The position numbers were made by a program, and so were the translations under genes. From positions 1 through 64,000 of the forward strand of contig JANQNY010000059.1 in assembly GCA_028279345.1 (NCBI GenBank): a DNA stretch of 64,000 nt, in the 5' to 3' direction. The notes beneath the pieces are model-generated. The model had not been told where the DNA came from and made no database searches. It saw only the letters and a list, made by a program, of their open reading frames with translations. Positions 44,512-53,145 of this stretch are shown piece after piece (the stretch's first letter is position 1; each line of letters opens with the position of its first letter). This DNA is from Geminicoccaceae bacterium (GTDB lineage: Bacteria; Pseudomonadota; Alphaproteobacteria; Geminicoccales; Geminicoccaceae).

Positions 44512-45591
44512 GTGATCGACCTCGACCACAACGCCGGCTCACCGCTGCGGCCCGAGGCGCGCCGCCCGATGCATGAGGCGCTCGACGCCGGCGGCAACCC
44601 CTCCGCCGTCCACGCTTCGGGCCGACGCGCCAAGCGCCACCTCGAGGACGCGCGGGAGATGGTCGCTGATGTCGCGGGAACCTGCCCCGACCGGGTCGTC
44701 TTCACCAGCGGCGGCACCGAAGCCAACGCACTGGCGCTGCATGGCCGGCGCGTGCTGGCATCCGCCGTCGAGCACCCCGCCGTCCTACGTCATCCGCATA
44801 CGCTCGGGGAGCGCCTGCCGGTAGATGCTGCGGGATGCGTCCGCGTCGAGGCAGTGGCCAGAATGGTCGTTGCCACGGGTGCCGACACGGTCGCGGTCAT
44901 GGCGGCCAACAACGAAACGGGTGTGATTCAGCCACTCGCCGCCGTTCGCGACGCGTTGCCGGAGGGGGTCAACTTGCACGTGGACGCCGTGCAAGTGCCG
45001 GGACGCCTTGACCTGGCACCCCTCGTTGCGCAGGCGGACAGCCTCGCGCTGTCGTCCCACAAGGTTGGCGGACCGGCCGGAGCCGGTGCCCTGATCCTCG
45101 CGCCCGGATTCGAACCCGTTTTGCTGATCGCCGGAGGCGGGCAGGAGCGAGGCCTGCGCGGTGGCACGGAGAACGTGCCGGCTGCGGCAGGGTTCGCTGC
45201 GGCGCTGACGGCTATCGACGCGAACGAGATCGCACGTGTTCGCGAGCTGCGTTCTAGGTTGGAAGCTGGCCTCAGGGCACTCGTCGCCAACCTCGTGGTG
45301 CTGGGCGACGGCGCTCCGCGGCTCATCAACACGTTGGCCGTCACGGCACCCGGGTGGCGCGCCGAGCGGCTGTTGATGGCGCTGGACCTGGCAGGCGTTG
45401 CCGTCAGCAGCGGCGCCGCGTGCTCGTCCGGCACGGTAAAGCGCAGCCATGTCCTTGAAGCGATGGGCGTGTGTGACGATTTGATAGATGGAATGCTCAG
45501 GTTTTCGCTTGGCTGGTCGACGATCGAGGCCGACATTGATGAGGCACTCGCCCGCATCGCACCGATACTCGGGCGACGCCGCGCAGCCTGA
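44512..45591 (+). CDS. Cysteine desulfurase
   Basis: A 359-residue PLP-dependent enzyme of the NifS/IscS family that moves sulfur from cysteine to a persulfide. The PLP lysine is in SSHKVGGPAGAG, the active cysteine in SSGAACSSGTVKRSHVLEAMG, and the N-terminal DLDHNAGSPLRPEA is the family start. The GTG at 44512 is used; it lies 4 bases after cysE. The enzyme is shorter at the N-terminus than E. coli IscS. With mnmA downstream it could supply tRNA thiolation. Confidence 0.92.
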   Translation: MIDLDHNAGSPLRPEARRPMHEALDAGGNPSAVHASGRRAKRHLEDAREMVADVAGTCPDRVVFTSGGTEANALALHGRRVLASAVEHPAVLRHPHTLGERLPVDAAGCVRVEAVARMVVATGADTVAVMAANNETGVIQPLAAVRDALPEGVNLHVDAVQVPGRLDLAPLVAQADSLALSSHKVGGPAGAGALILAPGFEPVLLIAGGGQERGLRGGTENVPAAAGFAAALTAIDANEIARVRELRSRLEAGLRALVANLVVLGDGAPRLINTLAVTAPGWRAERLLMALDLAGVAVSSGAACSSGTVKRSHVLEAMGVCDDLIDGMLRFSLGWSTIEADIDEALARIAPILGRRRAA

Positions 45592-45637
45592 GCGGTAGCG
45601 AGGCCTCCTGACCGAGGCTCTGGAAACGGCAGGGAAC

Positions 45638-45985
45638 ATGGCGACAGCGATACGACCAGCGCCGATCAGCATCACCGAGGCCGCAGCAGCACGACTGCGC
45701 GAGCTCATCGCGACCAAGGGCGACACGGCAACCGGCATCCGCCTCGGGGTGAAGATGGCCGGCTGCTCTGGGCTTACCTACACCCTCAACTTCGCCGACG
45801 AGGCCAACGACCGCGACGAGGTCGTGGATTTGGGCGGCGCCAAGCTGTTCGTCGAGCCCGACGCGATGATGTTCCTCATCGGCACGGAGATGGACTTCGT
45901 ACGCGATCGGCTGGGTGCATCGTTCAAGTTCCACAATCCCAACGAGAAGGGCCGGTGCGGCTGCGGCGAGAGCTTCACCGTCTAG
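45638..45985 (+). CDS. iscA: Iron-sulfur cluster A-type carrier (IscA/SufA/ErpA)
   Basis: A 115-residue A-type carrier. The three conserved cysteines lie in KMAGCSGLTY and GRCGCGESF. It transfers Fe-S clusters to target proteins. The ferredoxin start lies 1 base after its stop, so the two are coupled. ErpA or SufA are alternative names; the fold is certain, the subfamily not. Confidence 0.92.
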   Translation: MATAIRPAPISITEAAAARLRELIATKGDTATGIRLGVKMAGCSGLTYTLNFADEANDRDEVVDLGGAKLFVEPDAMMFLIGTEMDFVRDRLGASFKFHNPNEKGRCGCGESFTV

Positions 45986-45986
45986 T

Positions 45987-46298
45987 ATGCCGCGCGTCAT
46001 CGCCGTCATCGGCGAAGGCCACGAGCGCGAGCTCGAGGCGGCGGCTGGATCGACCATTCTGGACATTGCCCGGACAGCCGACCTGCCGCTCGAGGGCACC
46101 TGCGGGGGCCAGATGGCGTGCGCCACCTGCCATGTGGTGGTAGATGCGGCGTGGGCTAAGCGCCTGCCCCGCCCATCACCCGAGGAGAGCGAAATGATCG
46201 CTCTAGCCGTCCGCCCCCAACCGCGCTCAAGGCTCGGCTGCCAGGTTCGACTCGCCGACGAACTCGACGGGCTGCGCTTCGAGGTGGTGGGAGAATGA
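45987..46298 (+). CDS. fdx: 2Fe-2S ferredoxin (adrenodoxin/ISC type)
   Basis: A 103-residue plant/adrenodoxin-fold ferredoxin. The cluster cysteines are in EGTCGGQMACATCHV and the fourth in RLGCQV. The spacing C-x5-C-x2-C fits the ISC group. It sits directly after iscA and may supply electrons for cluster assembly. The gene stop overlaps the mnmA start by 4 bases. Confidence 0.93.
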   Translation: MPRVIAVIGEGHERELEAAAGSTILDIARTADLPLEGTCGGQMACATCHVVVDAAWAKRLPRPSPEESEMIALAVRPQPRSRLGCQVRLADELDGLRFEVVGE

Positions 46299-47410
46299 CG
46301 GGCTTCGACGAGCTCCCCACAGGTGCTCGCGTCGTCGTCGCGATGTCGGGCGGCGTTGACAGCGCCGTCGCGGCGGCGCTCGCCAAGCGGCGTGGGCTCG
46401 ACGTCGTCGGCATCACGCTGCAGCTCTACGACCACGGCGCCGCGGTCGGTCGCAAGGGCGCGTGCTGTGCCGGCCAGGACATCTACGACGCCCGCCGCGT
46501 CGCGGACCAGCTCCAAATCCCGCACTACGTCCTCGACTTCGAGGAGCGCTTCCGCAAGACCGTGATCAACGACTTCGCGGATAGCTACGCCCAGGGGCGC
46601 ACGCCGATCCCCTGCGTGCGCTGCAACCAGCGTATCAAGTTCGGTGACCTGTTCGCGATCGCCGACGACCTGGGTGCGGCAGCTCTCGTGACCGGGCACT
46701 ACGCGCGGCGGCTCCCCGGCCCCGAACTGCACCGTGCCGTCGATGCGAGCCGCGATCAGACCTATTTCCTCGCCCAGACCACCCCTGCCCAGCTCGAGCG
46801 ACTGCGCTTTCCGTTGGGTGCGCTCCTGAAGCGCGAGGTCAGGCGGCTCGCCGACGAGCTGGGCCTCAAGGTCGCCGCAAAGCCGGAGAGCCGCGACATC
46901 TGCTTCGTGCCGAGCGGTCACTACAGCGAGGTGGTCAGGCGACTGAGGCCTGACGCAGCGGAGCCCGGACCGATCGTCGACGTGGACGGGCGCGAGGTTG
47001 GCACGCATGGGGGGCTCGCCAACTACACAGTTGGCCAAAGGCGCGGCCTGGGCGTCGCCACGGGCCAACCGCTCTACGTGCTCGGGCTGGAGCGCGAGCG
47101 GCGTGCGGTCGTCGTCGGCCCCAAGCGGGCGCTGGTCGTGCCGGCGTTTCGCGTCAACGAGGTGAACCAGCTCGTCGCACACGATGCGCTCGTGGGGCCG
47201 GTCGAGGTCAAGCACCGAGCGCATGAGGCGGCCGTGGCGGCGCGGCTCGAGCCGGACAGCGACGGCATCAGGGTCGTACTCGGCGAACCCGGTTTCGGCA
47301 TCGCACCCGGTCAAGCCTGCGTTGTCTACAGTGGCAGCCGCGTTCTCGCTGGCGGCTTCATCGACCACGTCGAGACCGCGCGGCCGGTGGCGCAACCCGC
47401 CTCGGCTTGA
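46295..47410 (+). CDS. mnmA: tRNA-specific 2-thiouridylase MnmA
   Basis: MnmA makes 2-thiouridine at the wobble base of tRNA-Lys, -Glu and -Gln, using ATP and persulfide sulfur. The 371-residue protein has the PP-loop MSGGVDSAVAA, the catalytic cysteines in IPCVRCN and RDICFVP, and the GQRRGLGVATG and YVLGLE segments. Length is standard. It follows the cysteine desulfurase, iscA and fdx genes, forming a sulfur-relay block. Confidence 0.96.
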   Translation: MTGFDELPTGARVVVAMSGGVDSAVAAALAKRRGLDVVGITLQLYDHGAAVGRKGACCAGQDIYDARRVADQLQIPHYVLDFEERFRKTVINDFADSYAQGRTPIPCVRCNQRIKFGDLFAIADDLGAAALVTGHYARRLPGPELHRAVDASRDQTYFLAQTTPAQLERLRFPLGALLKREVRRLADELGLKVAAKPESRDICFVPSGHYSEVVRRLRPDAAEPGPIVDVDGREVGTHGGLANYTVGQRRGLGVATGQPLYVLGLERERRAVVVGPKRALVVPAFRVNEVNQLVAHDALVGPVEVKHRAHEAAVAARLEPDSDGIRVVLGEPGFGIAPGQACVVYSGSRVLAGGFIDHVETARPVAQPASA

Positions 47411-47451
47411 CACTGGCGGGTGTCGATCTTAGACCGCGGCGCACCGCGCGT

Positions 47452-47526
47452 GGCGGAGTAGCTCAGCGGTAGAGCAGAGGAATCATAATCCTTGGGTCGG
47501 GGGTTCAAATCCCTCCTCCGCTACCA
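47452..47526 (+). tRNA. tRNA-Met (CAT)
   Basis: A 75-nt cloverleaf with encoded CCA. The acceptor GGCGGAG pairs with CTCCGCT with a terminal G-U, the anticodon loop is ATCATAA with CAT, and the T-arm is GGGTTCAAATCCC. The G1-U72 pair and lack of the initiator C-A mismatch point to an elongator. It marks the left limit of an accessory-looking block. Confidence 0.93.
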
Positions 47527-47853
47527 ACGCGAACCGCGGGGTTCAGCAATCGCCCCGGTCCGACAGCTAACGCCGCTGCGACTTCAGCGCGGCAGCCGAC
47601 GGCTGACGTCAATGGTTCGACAGACCGCCGCAGTGAATCCTTGAAGAACGATGGCATGTTGAACTGCGCGACACGCAGGCGCGGTCGGCTTGGCGCGTTG
47701 TTGGAGACGACCTCGTTCGGTTGCCCGGGCCCGCCTGTGTCGCGTTGCGCGCCGTCGCGGCGGTGTTAGCCTGCGAACGAGCGGTTGCCGTTTCCGCCGC
47801 GCCGGAGTGTGCGATGGCGGACGTGCGGGCGCAATTTGCAACGACAGGACGGC
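47527..47853 (+). other. Intergenic region, no gene supported
   Basis: The 327 bases between tRNA-Met and the GNAT gene contain no convincing coding sequence. Long open frames on both strands here are GC-driven shadows with unfavourable composition. A promoter for the next gene is expected here but none stands out. Confidence 0.5.
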
Positions 47854-49077
47854 ATGCCCAGTCAGTCCGACGGAAACGGGCGCGGCAACGAACCGCGCCG
47901 CACCGCGCGCAACCGAACGGCGAAGCGAGGCTCCGCGCGCGGCCAATTGCCGTTGGCGCTGCAACGCTCGGCCGGCGCGCTCACCATCAGTCCCGTCGAC
48001 TCGCTCGTTGAGCTCAAGCGGCTCGAGATGCCCTGGTGGGAACTTGTGCGCAGCGCGCCAAGGCCCAGCTACTACAACACCCCGGGGTTTCTCCTGCCGT
48101 GGGCCGAGTGGGTGGCTTCCGCCTGGACGCCGCACATGACTGCGGTCCACCGCGGGCGTGAGCTGATCGGTCTCGTGCCGCTCTTTCATCGTAGTTCGAG
48201 CGCGGCACTGTTCGGGTTGGGCGTGCTCGGCTTCCCCGTCCAGGGACCGACGCCTCCCTTCGAGATCGTCGCCGCACCCAATGAGCAGCAAGCGGTGGCC
48301 GACGCGCTGATGGGCTCGCTGCTTGCCGACCGGAGCTGGTCGGCGCTCTGGCTGCCTCACCTGGATCCGCGCGCGCCCACGAACCGGGCCTTCCTGCACA
48401 TCGCCCGACGGCGCCTCCACGTCCTGCCACGGCGGACGACACGGCTGCTCGGCGTCGATACGGCGCGCGGCACCTTCGCTGCCTTCTCCACCGGACCGGA
48501 GCGCACGGCCACGAAAGCGAAGGAGCAGCATAGCGCAGCGCTCGACGCTGGTCGCACGTGGCGCGTCCGGGTGTACCCCCAGGATGCCGAGCTGCCGTTC
48601 GACGCAGCCCTCGACGGTGCCGCAGGCGTCGTCCGGCGGAGCACCACAAGGGCGGACGTTGTGGCAGCACGCCTCAAGGCCTTGCGGCTCTTGGCCCTGG
48701 CCGCCGACCAACATGGCGCCTTGCAGATCCACTTGCTGGAGCACGAGGGCAAGGTGGTGAGCCTGCTTGTCGCATTTCGCTTCCGCCGCCGGCTGCAGCT
48801 GTTCAGCCACGCCACCGCTCACCAACATAGCGAGGGGTCGCCGCACGTGCGGCTGCTCCTGGATGCCATCGAGCGGAGCTTCGTCGACGAAACACAGCTC
48901 GTCGAGTTCGGCGCAGCGTTCGACGACGTGCAGGCGCTAGCGAATTGGCGGCGCCCCGATATGGAGTTTCGCGCGGCGCGCTCGGGCTTCATGTCTCGCG
49001 CGCACGCAAGTGCTTACTTTCGTTTCCGCGACCCGCATCGCGATGACCCCGAAGTCTCCTCCAGCGCACGACGCTGA
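47854..49077 (+). CDS. GNAT-family acetyltransferase (BioF2/CelD-like)
   Basis: A 407-residue protein of the acetyltransferase group found in cellulose and exopolysaccharide loci. The pattern YYNTPGFLLPWAEWV, then GRELIGLVPLFHR near residue 110 and LLVAFRFRRRLQLFSH with LLLDAIERSF towards the C-terminus, fits the double-GNAT FemAB-like arrangement. The N-terminus is a basic, low-complexity tail of about 50 residues. The start at 47854 has AGGA upstream; its function is not known and no polysaccharide genes flank it. Confidence 0.7.
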   Translation: MPSQSDGNGRGNEPRRTARNRTAKRGSARGQLPLALQRSAGALTISPVDSLVELKRLEMPWWELVRSAPRPSYYNTPGFLLPWAEWVASAWTPHMTAVHRGRELIGLVPLFHRSSSAALFGLGVLGFPVQGPTPPFEIVAAPNEQQAVADALMGSLLADRSWSALWLPHLDPRAPTNRAFLHIARRRLHVLPRRTTRLLGVDTARGTFAAFSTGPERTATKAKEQHSAALDAGRTWRVRVYPQDAELPFDAALDGAAGVVRRSTTRADVVAARLKALRLLALAADQHGALQIHLLEHEGKVVSLLVAFRFRRRLQLFSHATAHQHSEGSPHVRLLLDAIERSFVDETQLVEFGAAFDDVQALANWRRPDMEFRAARSGFMSRAHASAYFRFRDPHRDDPEVSSSARR

Positions 49078-49343
49078 CCGAAGCGTCGATAGCACGACAG
49101 GCGCAGGGTCGACCTCCCCCGCACGGCATGGACCGGCACCCGCGGGCCGTGCCAGCCAGCTTCGCCAACAGGCCACCGAAGCCCAGTTGCACGACGAGAA
49201 GACCCCGACGACAATTCGCGCGAAGCCCGATCGGCCACGCGGCCAAGCGTGCGATGCGGCGTTCAACCAAAGCCGGACTGCGCTACGCCTCGCGCGTGTG
49301 CCACTGTCACGAGTCGACAAGATCGCTTTGCTGGAAGCAATAG

Positions 49344-51362
49344 ATGCAACGTAGATTCTCCTATGGAGCCTTTTTTCTATGTTCTTTTCTAATCACCAGT
49401 CCCATTCTATTTGTACCCTCGTTACATGCACAGGACGAATGGACTCCGGAATTAAGCATGGAGGTCAAACGCCTCTCTGATTTGGCGTTTTCGCCGGACA
49501 GCGAAGAATTGCTTTACGGTGTTAATACGATTGATCTCGCCGCCAACAGCTACTTAACCGAGTATGTCATTTCGGACCTGACTGGTGGCGACATTCGCAC
49601 GTTACTGGAGGCCTCGCCGCACATCTCAAGCGCCCAATGGTCACCGGACGGCGAGATGGTCGCCTATCTATCCTCCGATTCCGGCGAAAATAATCTCTGG
49701 CTCGTCGACGCAAATGAAGGACGCACGAGCCAGCTTACAGACTTCCAGGAGGACATCTCGAGCTTTCGATGGGCACCCGATGCCAAGGCCATTGCCTTTG
49801 TGATGCCTGACCCTGAGTACACGAAACCCGTCGTCGAGGATCCGCAGGACTTCAATCGAAACCGGCTCTGGCTACTGCCTCTAGATGAGGCGCATCGAGG
49901 CGGCCACATCGTCAACCTCACTGCCGATCAAGAATTCTCGGTCAGCGACTGGGCTGGTCACTGGGCATATGGCTGGTCTCCGGACAGCGATCGGATCGTC
50001 TTTGCGCATCAGGATGGCCCCGGCCTCGATTCGTGGACCGCAGCCCAGCTTGCGACCGTCGACGTCAGCACAAAACAAGTAACACAGGTCGATGCGTGCA
50101 ATACAAATTGGAAGTACTTTCCAAAATACTCGCCTGATGGTCAATGGTTAGCTTTCATCAATGCGCCCGGCACGTTCAAGTGGTCCTTCCTATGGGATAT
50201 CAAAATCATTCCTGCCGCGGGAGGCGTGCCAATTCCGCTCGCCAGATCAAAAAATGAGCTGCCATTCCTTTGGCAATGGGCACCTGACTCCAAGAGTGTC
50301 TATTACATCGAGAACGATCGCTCCACGTACTCATTCTATCAAATGCCAATTGATGGCAGCGCTCCTCGGAAAATACTTGGTTCCCCTGAAGATTTAGAGA
50401 TCCCCGGCCTAAACACCTATCTTGTTTCCTCGCTTATTGATGTCGCCCAAGATGGCAAAACACTTGCGTTTATCGGGCAAACATACAATAAGCCGCCCGA
50501 GGTCTACACGACCGACATCCACGATGTCGCTTTGTCAAGAATTAGTAACGTTAACGCTAGTGACATAGCCCTCCCTGTTGGGAGGACCGAATTGGTCCAA
50601 TGGCATTCATTGGACAACACGGAAGTTCAAGGCTTACTTACCTATCCGGCGCGTTATGATGCGACACAGAAATACCCAATCATTGTACAGATTCATGGAG
50701 GCCCGAATGGCGTAGATTTCAATGAATATCTACCTTTAATTAAATACTTTCCAACAGCCGTTTATGCGGAGCAAAATTACTTCGTACTGAGAGTAAATTA
50801 CAGAGGAACATTGGGTTATGGGAAGAAATTTCGTGAAGACTTAATTGGAAATTTTGGAATTTCTGACTATCAAGACATTGTATCGGGCGTCAATCATGTG
50901 ATAAATTTAGAACTTGTCGATCCTGACCAACTCTTTGTGTTGGGTCAAAGCAATGGTGGTACCTTAACGGGCTGGATCGTCACTCAGACAGACATGTTCA
51001 AAGCGGCATGCTCGATTGCCGGTGAAACCGATTACATAAGTTTGGAAGGCACCAATGGTTATTTCCAGACAAGCTGGTATTTGGGTGGCAGCTTTGTTGA
51101 CCACTTGGAGAAATTCATAGAACGTTCACCAATCTTCCATGTCAAGAATGTGCGTACGCCGATTTTGCTGCAGGGGGGGCTGCTGGACGACAATGTCCCC
51201 TTCACCCAAGTGCAGGAGTTTTATCGAGCCCTGAAGCGGGTCGGCGTTGACACCCGTTTGGCGGGATACCCAAACTCAACCCACGAGTACTACCCGCCCC
51301 AGCTCTACTTAAAGCTGCTGCAATCATGTCTGGAGTGGGTTGACGAGAAGTCAAACAACTAG
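49344..51362 (+). CDS. S9 family serine peptidase (prolyl oligopeptidase-like), secreted
   Basis: A 672-residue peptidase with a signal peptide (cleavage after LHAQ, about residue 30). A beta-propeller made of WD-like PDSxxLxY/SPDGExxAY blades (residues 45-390) precedes the alpha/beta hydrolase domain. The triad is Ser in GQSNGG (residue 536), Asp in LLDDNVP and His in NSTHEYY (residue 647). Base composition is visibly AT-richer than all neighbours, and codons ending in A/T are common, so it looks acquired by transfer. It probably cleaves peptides in the periplasm. Confidence 0.93.
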   Translation: MQRRFSYGAFFLCSFLITSPILFVPSLHAQDEWTPELSMEVKRLSDLAFSPDSEELLYGVNTIDLAANSYLTEYVISDLTGGDIRTLLEASPHISSAQWSPDGEMVAYLSSDSGENNLWLVDANEGRTSQLTDFQEDISSFRWAPDAKAIAFVMPDPEYTKPVVEDPQDFNRNRLWLLPLDEAHRGGHIVNLTADQEFSVSDWAGHWAYGWSPDSDRIVFAHQDGPGLDSWTAAQLATVDVSTKQVTQVDACNTNWKYFPKYSPDGQWLAFINAPGTFKWSFLWDIKIIPAAGGVPIPLARSKNELPFLWQWAPDSKSVYYIENDRSTYSFYQMPIDGSAPRKILGSPEDLEIPGLNTYLVSSLIDVAQDGKTLAFIGQTYNKPPEVYTTDIHDVALSRISNVNASDIALPVGRTELVQWHSLDNTEVQGLLTYPARYDATQKYPIIVQIHGGPNGVDFNEYLPLIKYFPTAVYAEQNYFVLRVNYRGTLGYGKKFREDLIGNFGISDYQDIVSGVNHVINLELVDPDQLFVLGQSNGGTLTGWIVTQTDMFKAACSIAGETDYISLEGTNGYFQTSWYLGGSFVDHLEKFIERSPIFHVKNVRTPILLQGGLLDDNVPFTQVQEFYRALKRVGVDTRLAGYPNSTHEYYPPQLYLKLLQSCLEWVDEKSNN

Positions 51363-52024
51363 GCGCTAAGTTGACCCGTTGGAACCTGCGCTGTTATAGC
51401 GTCGGTTCGGGACGGATCTTAGCTGTGGCTCCATTCGCCGCTTGCATGCCAGGCTCTCGCCATGGTTGTTGCACGCGCCAGGCAGCTATCCCTAGCCGCC
51501 ACCGAGGCGGGAAACTCCCTGAGAGTCCCATGCTTCGGGGCTGCGTCATGGATTTGCCTCGTATCTGGCGCTCGGCTGTGAAGATCATGGCAGCGATGCG
51601 GCACCGGGAGGTGTCAGCTGCGCGGCGCTTGGTGCACGTCGCAGACAAGACGCGCGGATTCCCAGCGCAGCAGGCGGTGCTTGGTTGGCGGCGACCCCAA
51701 GGCCACTGTCACGGCCCTGCAGGAGCACCGACAGAGCGTGCGCTCTCCGCGTTCGGCTGCAACGTTTGGATCGCGACAACAACGCCTTGCCGACTGCTGA
51801 CAGGCGATCACGGCGTGCACATAGATATCGATCCCGGCATATCATCGGCGACCTGTAGCCGCAGTCTTTAGAAGCATTGCGAGATATGAATTTGGCGATT
51901 TATTCTCGTTCTTGTCGCGCGGGGGGCAAAGCGACCGAGATCGAAGGCGGGCTACCCTCCGGCATCGCCCCACAAACTGCGACTACCGGCAGCTTGGACG
52001 GGCTGGATTGATGGAGGACGTATC
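51363..52024 (+). other. Intergenic region with no recognisable gene
   Basis: This 662-base gap separates the S9 peptidase from the PFOR genes. Short open frames exist on both strands but none has a ribosome-binding site, recognisable domain or plausible composition. It could be a degraded gene or insertion remnant, but I see no transposase motif or terminal repeat. A weak promoter candidate lies at 51877-51906. Confidence 0.5.
51877..51906 (+). promoter_or_regulatory. Candidate promoter for the PFOR-Nfn operon
   Basis: A -35-like TTGCGA (51877-51882) and a -10-like TATTCT (51901-51906) are separated by 18 bases in a locally AT-rich stretch, about 120 bases before the first PFOR gene. Each box matches the consensus at four of six positions, so this is a weak call. 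Confidence 0.3.
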
Positions 52025-53089
52025 TTGCAGACGGAACCGCAAGCCATCGAGCAAGGCCAGCCATCCGCTGCGCTGCCGCAGACCGACGAGGACGGTCTGT
52101 TCGAGATCCGCCTCGAATCTCTGGGCGGGTTCGGCGCGCACCTGGCTGGCAAGATGCTCGCCGAAGCGGCCGTACTGCGAATGGGCCTGAATGGCGCCCA
52201 CTTTTCATCTTACGGTTCGGAGAAGAAGGGCTCGCCGATCAAGTCGTTCGTGCGCCTGGCCGCGGCGAGCGACAGGGTTAGAACGTCCGCACCCGTCGAG
52301 CGTCCGTTCGTTGTCGCCGTCTTCCTCGACAACCTCCTCAACGATCCGGCCATCCTGAGCGGGCTGCGCGCGGGTGGCATCTTGATCGTGAACACGACCA
52401 AGACGCCCGAGGAGGTCCGAGAAGCGCTCGGCTACCACCACGACACGCTCGCCTGCCTCGATGCCACGACCATCGCGCTCGAGGAGAAGACGCGGGTCAA
52501 CACGGCCATGCAGGGCGCGCTTGCGGCCATGATACCCTTCTTGGACGTCGGTGCTGTCCGCGAAGTGCTGGCGACCACCTTCGAGCGCAAGCACGCCAGC
52601 ATCATCGAATCGAACCTCCGCACCTATGATCGCGGTGCCAGCGAGATTAGGATCGACCGCCGTGACCCGGCCCCCGAAGGACGTGGTGTCGTGAGTGTGG
52701 AGCCCAAATGGGGCTACCTCAACGCGCCGATCGGCGGCGTGGTGGCGGATCCCGCGAACACCGTGACGAAGAACCTGTCCGGCTCGCGCACCGGCCGCAT
52801 TCCAGTGTTCCACCAGGACAAGTGCATTCACTGTGGACTGTGCGACCTCGCGTGCCCCGACAACAACTTGTCGTGGGATATCGTCCATCGCGAAGACGAG
52901 ACATGGCACACGCGCCTGCGCGGTATTGACTATCAGTACTGCAAGGGCTGCGGGGCTTGCGTCGACACTTGTCCGACGGGCGCGATCACGAGCGAGCGGG
53001 AGACGCCGGGCTTTGCGGACGCCAATACCGTTCCGCTCGACTGGTCCCCGAGGATCGTCGACGGCGCACGTCGTCACGAGCCGAGCTAG
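52025..53089 (+). CDS. 2-oxoacid:ferredoxin oxidoreductase, fused gamma and delta chain
   Basis: A 354-residue chain joining a gamma domain (ESLGGFGAHLAGKMLAEAA, then GSEKKGSPIKSFVR) to a two-cluster ferredoxin delta domain. The [4Fe-4S] ligands are in CIHCGLCDLACP (about residue 267) and CKGCGACVDTCPTG (about residue 306). It passes electrons from the alpha-beta catalytic chain to ferredoxin. The start is TTG at 52025 with GAGGA before it. The alpha-beta chain follows 56 bases downstream. Confidence 0.93.
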   Translation: MQTEPQAIEQGQPSAALPQTDEDGLFEIRLESLGGFGAHLAGKMLAEAAVLRMGLNGAHFSSYGSEKKGSPIKSFVRLAAASDRVRTSAPVERPFVVAVFLDNLLNDPAILSGLRAGGILIVNTTKTPEEVREALGYHHDTLACLDATTIALEEKTRVNTAMQGALAAMIPFLDVGAVREVLATTFERKHASIIESNLRTYDRGASEIRIDRRDPAPEGRGVVSVEPKWGYLNAPIGGVVADPANTVTKNLSGSRTGRIPVFHQDKCIHCGLCDLACPDNNLSWDIVHREDETWHTRLRGIDYQYCKGCGACVDTCPTGAITSERETPGFADANTVPLDWSPRIVDGARRHEPS

Positions 53090-53145
53090 GTGTGCGAGAG
53101 CACACGCAGACCATAAGCTAGTCAAACCACGATAGGGGGTACGCC

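Noticed and set aside
45497-47413. A 638-codon minus-strand frame
   Set aside because: Antisense to iscA, fdx and mnmA, all strongly supported by conserved motifs.
47584-48846. A 420-codon minus-strand frame
   Set aside because: Antisense to the GNAT-like gene and the tRNA-Met downstream gap; low-complexity and no recognisable domain.
51371-51871. A 166-codon plus-strand frame starting with TTG after the S9 peptidase
   Set aside because: No ribosome-binding site, rich in Cys and Arg without any motif, and composition unlike genuine genes on either side.
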